Origin: Selenomonas sp. GACV-9
GTDB taxonomy: Bacteria; Bacillota; Negativicutes; Selenomonadales; Selenomonadaceae
Assembly (NCBI GenBank): GCA_900116485.1
Contig: FPAX01000018.1
Location: 1 to 44,298 of the forward strand
Direction of reading: 5' to 3'
DNA length: 44,298 bases
The notes under the pieces were generated by a model, which was not told the origin of the DNA, searched no databases, and worked only from the letters and a program-made list of their open reading frames with translations. This document shows, piece after piece, positions 42,852 to 44,298 of the stretch; position 1 is the stretch's first letter, and each line of letters opens with the position of its first letter. The translations under genes were made by a program, and so were the position numbers.

Positions 42852-42882
42852 AATCCGCAGTTTCGGCTGCGGATTTTTTTTA
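42852..42882 (+). terminator. Terminator of rplM-rpsI
   Basis: A 9-bp stem AATCCGCAG / CTGCGGATT (42852-42860 with 42867-42875) is followed by a long T run. Confidence 0.93.
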
Positions 42883-42900
42883 TCTGGAAATCAAGGCAAT

Positions 42901-42935
42901 AAAAGAACCGGCAAGCAATGCTCGCCGGTTCTTTT
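42901..42935 (-). terminator. Terminator of the small minus-strand gene
   Basis: A 12-bp perfect stem (42901-42912 with 42924-42935), 11-nt loop. The arms end in A/T runs, so it can work on both strands. It lies just past the stop of the gene at 42951-43157 and back to back with the rpsI terminator. Confidence 0.85.
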
Positions 42936-42950
42936 ATTGCTAATCGCGTA

Positions 42951-43157
42951 TTACTTTTTCAGCGCCTCTTTGAGGATTTCCGTCAAGGCTTTCTGCGAGA
43001 TGCGCATCATGTCACCAAGCAGTGCGTTGTACAGATCGCCGCCGTCCGTCACGCCACGGCCATTCTCCGTGATGAAGAACTTCTTCGGATGTTCCTCTGC
43101 CTTGTAAGCCTCGTCAAGTTTCTCCTGGACCAGTTTCTCAATTTCCTGTTCTGTCAT
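42951..43157 (-). CDS. Small hypothetical protein (68 aa)
   Basis: A charged, mostly helical 68-aa protein with the central motif FFITENGRGVTDGGDLYNALLGDMM. I do not recognise the family. The ATG at 43157 is preceded by AGAGGTG at six bases, and a clear terminator follows, so it is likely a real single gene. No signal peptide or membrane segment. An in-frame GTG three codons upstream overlaps the ribosome site and is rejected. Confidence 0.75.
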   Translation of the reverse strand: MTEQEIEKLVQEKLDEAYKAEEHPKKFFITENGRGVTDGGDLYNALLGDMMRISQKALTEILKEALKK

Positions 43158-43392
43158 TAAAGACACCTCTTTCCTAAAATCTAACTATATTATACGACAT
43201 TGTGTGACATTTTTCCTTGTTTTTTCTAAAAATAAATGAAAGTAATATTTTCAGATGCTTTCCATTGAATTTGAATCGCAATTTAATTGACACTTAAAAC
43301 TAATTTAAATACGGCCCCGTATACTAAGAGCATAGAAAGCAACCAAGCAAGGTGCTTTATCAGGAAGAGAGTATAGAAAGGTGATGGATAAT
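43158..43392. other. AT-rich divergent intergenic region with promoter signals
   Basis: Holds the promoters of two divergent genes. On the plus strand TATACT (43319-43324) is a likely -10 for the exported-protein gene. It overlaps the dyad ATACGG-CC-CCGTAT (43309-43322), a possible operator. A TTGACA at 43287-43292 is too far (27 nt) to pair with it. No small gene seen. Confidence 0.45.
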
Positions 43393-44136
43393 ATGAAAAG
43401 CATGAAGAAAAAGTTACTGGCAGGTATGGTAGCAGGTGCAGTCCTTACGGGAATCGGCCTCAATGCGACGGAGGTAAAAGCAGCAGAGAATATGGATAGA
43501 CCGGCACCGGCGACGATGCATAAGGCAGGCCAGAGACCACAGCATCCGCCCGTTCAGATGAGCGCTGATGAGGCTGCTAAAAATATCCATGAGACCTTCG
43601 GTGTCGACGAGTCTGAGGTCAAGGCGGCAATCAATGAGCACAAGGATTTCCAGGATATCGGTCAGGCAGCTATGCTGTCCAAGATCAGCGGCAAATCCTT
43701 CAAGGATGTGCTGGCTATGAAGACGGAAAGCAACAACTGGCCGGAAGTCGGCAAGAGCCTGGGCGTTACCCATGAGCAGATCGAAGAGCAGATGATTACG
43801 ATGCAGGCTGCTAAGATTGAGCAGAAAGCCGGTGTCGCTAAGGATACGGCCATCTCGCTGCTGAAGAATGGCTACCATGCACGTGATATCGAGTGCGCAG
43901 GTCTGCTGGCTAAGGCAGCAGGCAAAGATGTGCAGGCTGTGCTGGATATGAAGAAGATTAATAACAGCTGGATGGATGTCGCATCCGAGCTCGGTGTTGA
44001 TAAGAGCGTGCTCATACCGGCAAAAGGTCCACGTCCGGGGCATGGCCCGCAGGGCGGCCCGCCGGCTGAGGGGATGGGAGCTCCGCAGGGGGCACCAGAA
44101 GGTGCACCGCAGGGCGAGGCCCAGCCAGCAGAATAA
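43393..44136 (+). CDS. Exported protein with an internal duplication and Gly/Pro-rich tail
   Basis: The 247-aa protein has a signal peptide (MKSMKKKLLAGMVAGAVL, cleavage near VKA-AEN, about residue 31). Then come two copies of a ~60-residue helical unit (about 65-125 and 140-200). They align through GVDESEV/GVAKDTA, AAMLSKISGKSFKDVLAMK / AGLLAKAAGKDVQAVLDMK, NNWPEVGKSLGV / NSWMDVASELGV. A Pro/Gly/Gln-rich tail (about 205-247) follows. No catalytic motif or lipobox was found and the function is unknown. The ATG at 43393 has AAAGGTG nine bases upstream; nearer in-frame starts overlap that site. A terminator follows. Confidence 0.8.
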   Translation: MKSMKKKLLAGMVAGAVLTGIGLNATEVKAAENMDRPAPATMHKAGQRPQHPPVQMSADEAAKNIHETFGVDESEVKAAINEHKDFQDIGQAAMLSKISGKSFKDVLAMKTESNNWPEVGKSLGVTHEQIEEQMITMQAAKIEQKAGVAKDTAISLLKNGYHARDIECAGLLAKAAGKDVQAVLDMKKINNSWMDVASELGVDKSVLIPAKGPRPGHGPQGGPPAEGMGAPQGAPEGAPQGEAQPAE

Positions 44137-44148
44137 TTGCATACAGGG

Positions 44149-44188
44149 AAGTCCGCTGACTCTAGTTGAGTCGGCGGACTTTTTGTTT
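44149..44188 (+). terminator. Terminator after the exported-protein gene
   Basis: A 14-bp stem with one mismatch-like G-T pair (44149-44162 with 44168-44181), 5-nt loop and a T run. Confidence 0.9.
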
Positions 44189-44298
44189 TACGACAAATTG
44201 CAGTTTGTCGGTTGGTTCGTGAGGAATGGAATCCCGATAGTACGCAGCTCGGGGTTCACGGGGTAGTACTTTTTCTGTTTCCGCTGAATGGACCGTAC

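Overview
The window reads as chromosomal DNA of a low-to-mid GC Firmicute, most likely a Negativicute of the Selenomonas type. This is inferred from gene style (two T-box leaders, anaerobic cobalamin genes, an exported BamE-like protein, strong GGAGG ribosome sites and moderately GC-rich codon use), not from a search. It starts in the last ~340 nt of a 23S rRNA gene.

Layout. 1-545: 23S 3' end and terminator, with no 5S gene directly after it. 575-4827 (minus strand): an AdoMet decarboxylase homologue lacking the pyruvoyl serine, an MBOAT acyltransferase/DHHW (AlgX-like) pair, and lgt. 4943-8381: Ile T-box and a long, eukaryote-like ileS. 8510-10015: a His-rich CsoR-type repressor, an orphan HPt protein and a thioesterase. 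10045-12032: Leu T-box and leuA. 12116-20435: a mostly housekeeping run (alpha/beta hydrolase, dtd, M29 peptidase, exported protein, YitT, MBL hydrolase, cyclophilin lipoprotein, GIY-YIG, greA, lysS). greA has a perfect consensus promoter lying inside the GIY-YIG gene.

20595-27610 is an accessory defence region: type I restriction-modification hsdR-hsdM-hsdS, an MNT-type nucleotidyltransferase gene broken by an in-frame TAA, a 76-aa protein, then a compact unannotated locus. In that locus a minus-strand promoter drives a 21-aa hydrophobic peptide whose ribosome site is buried in a hairpin. A plus-strand promoter drives a convergent ~105-nt RNA ending in a hairpin shared with the peptide mRNA. 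This has the architecture of a type I toxin-antitoxin system and is the most interesting new element here.

28137-27610 (minus) is the thiamine ECF component thiT. 28234-41770 is a long, tightly packed cobalamin operon (cbiT-F-G-H-J-C, cobU, cbiP, cbiB, cobS, pduX, cbiA, cobD, cobC) ending in a sugar-nucleotide epimerase gene. It covers mid-corrin ring methylation, amidation, aminopropanol-arm making and nucleotide-loop assembly. It lacks cbiK/X, cbiL, cbiD, cbiE, cobT and the adenosyltransferase, and has no room for a B12 riboswitch at its own promoter. 41835-42882 is rplM-rpsI with leader and terminator. The window closes with a small minus-strand hypothetical protein, an exported protein with an internal duplication, and ~110 nt in which nothing was recognised.
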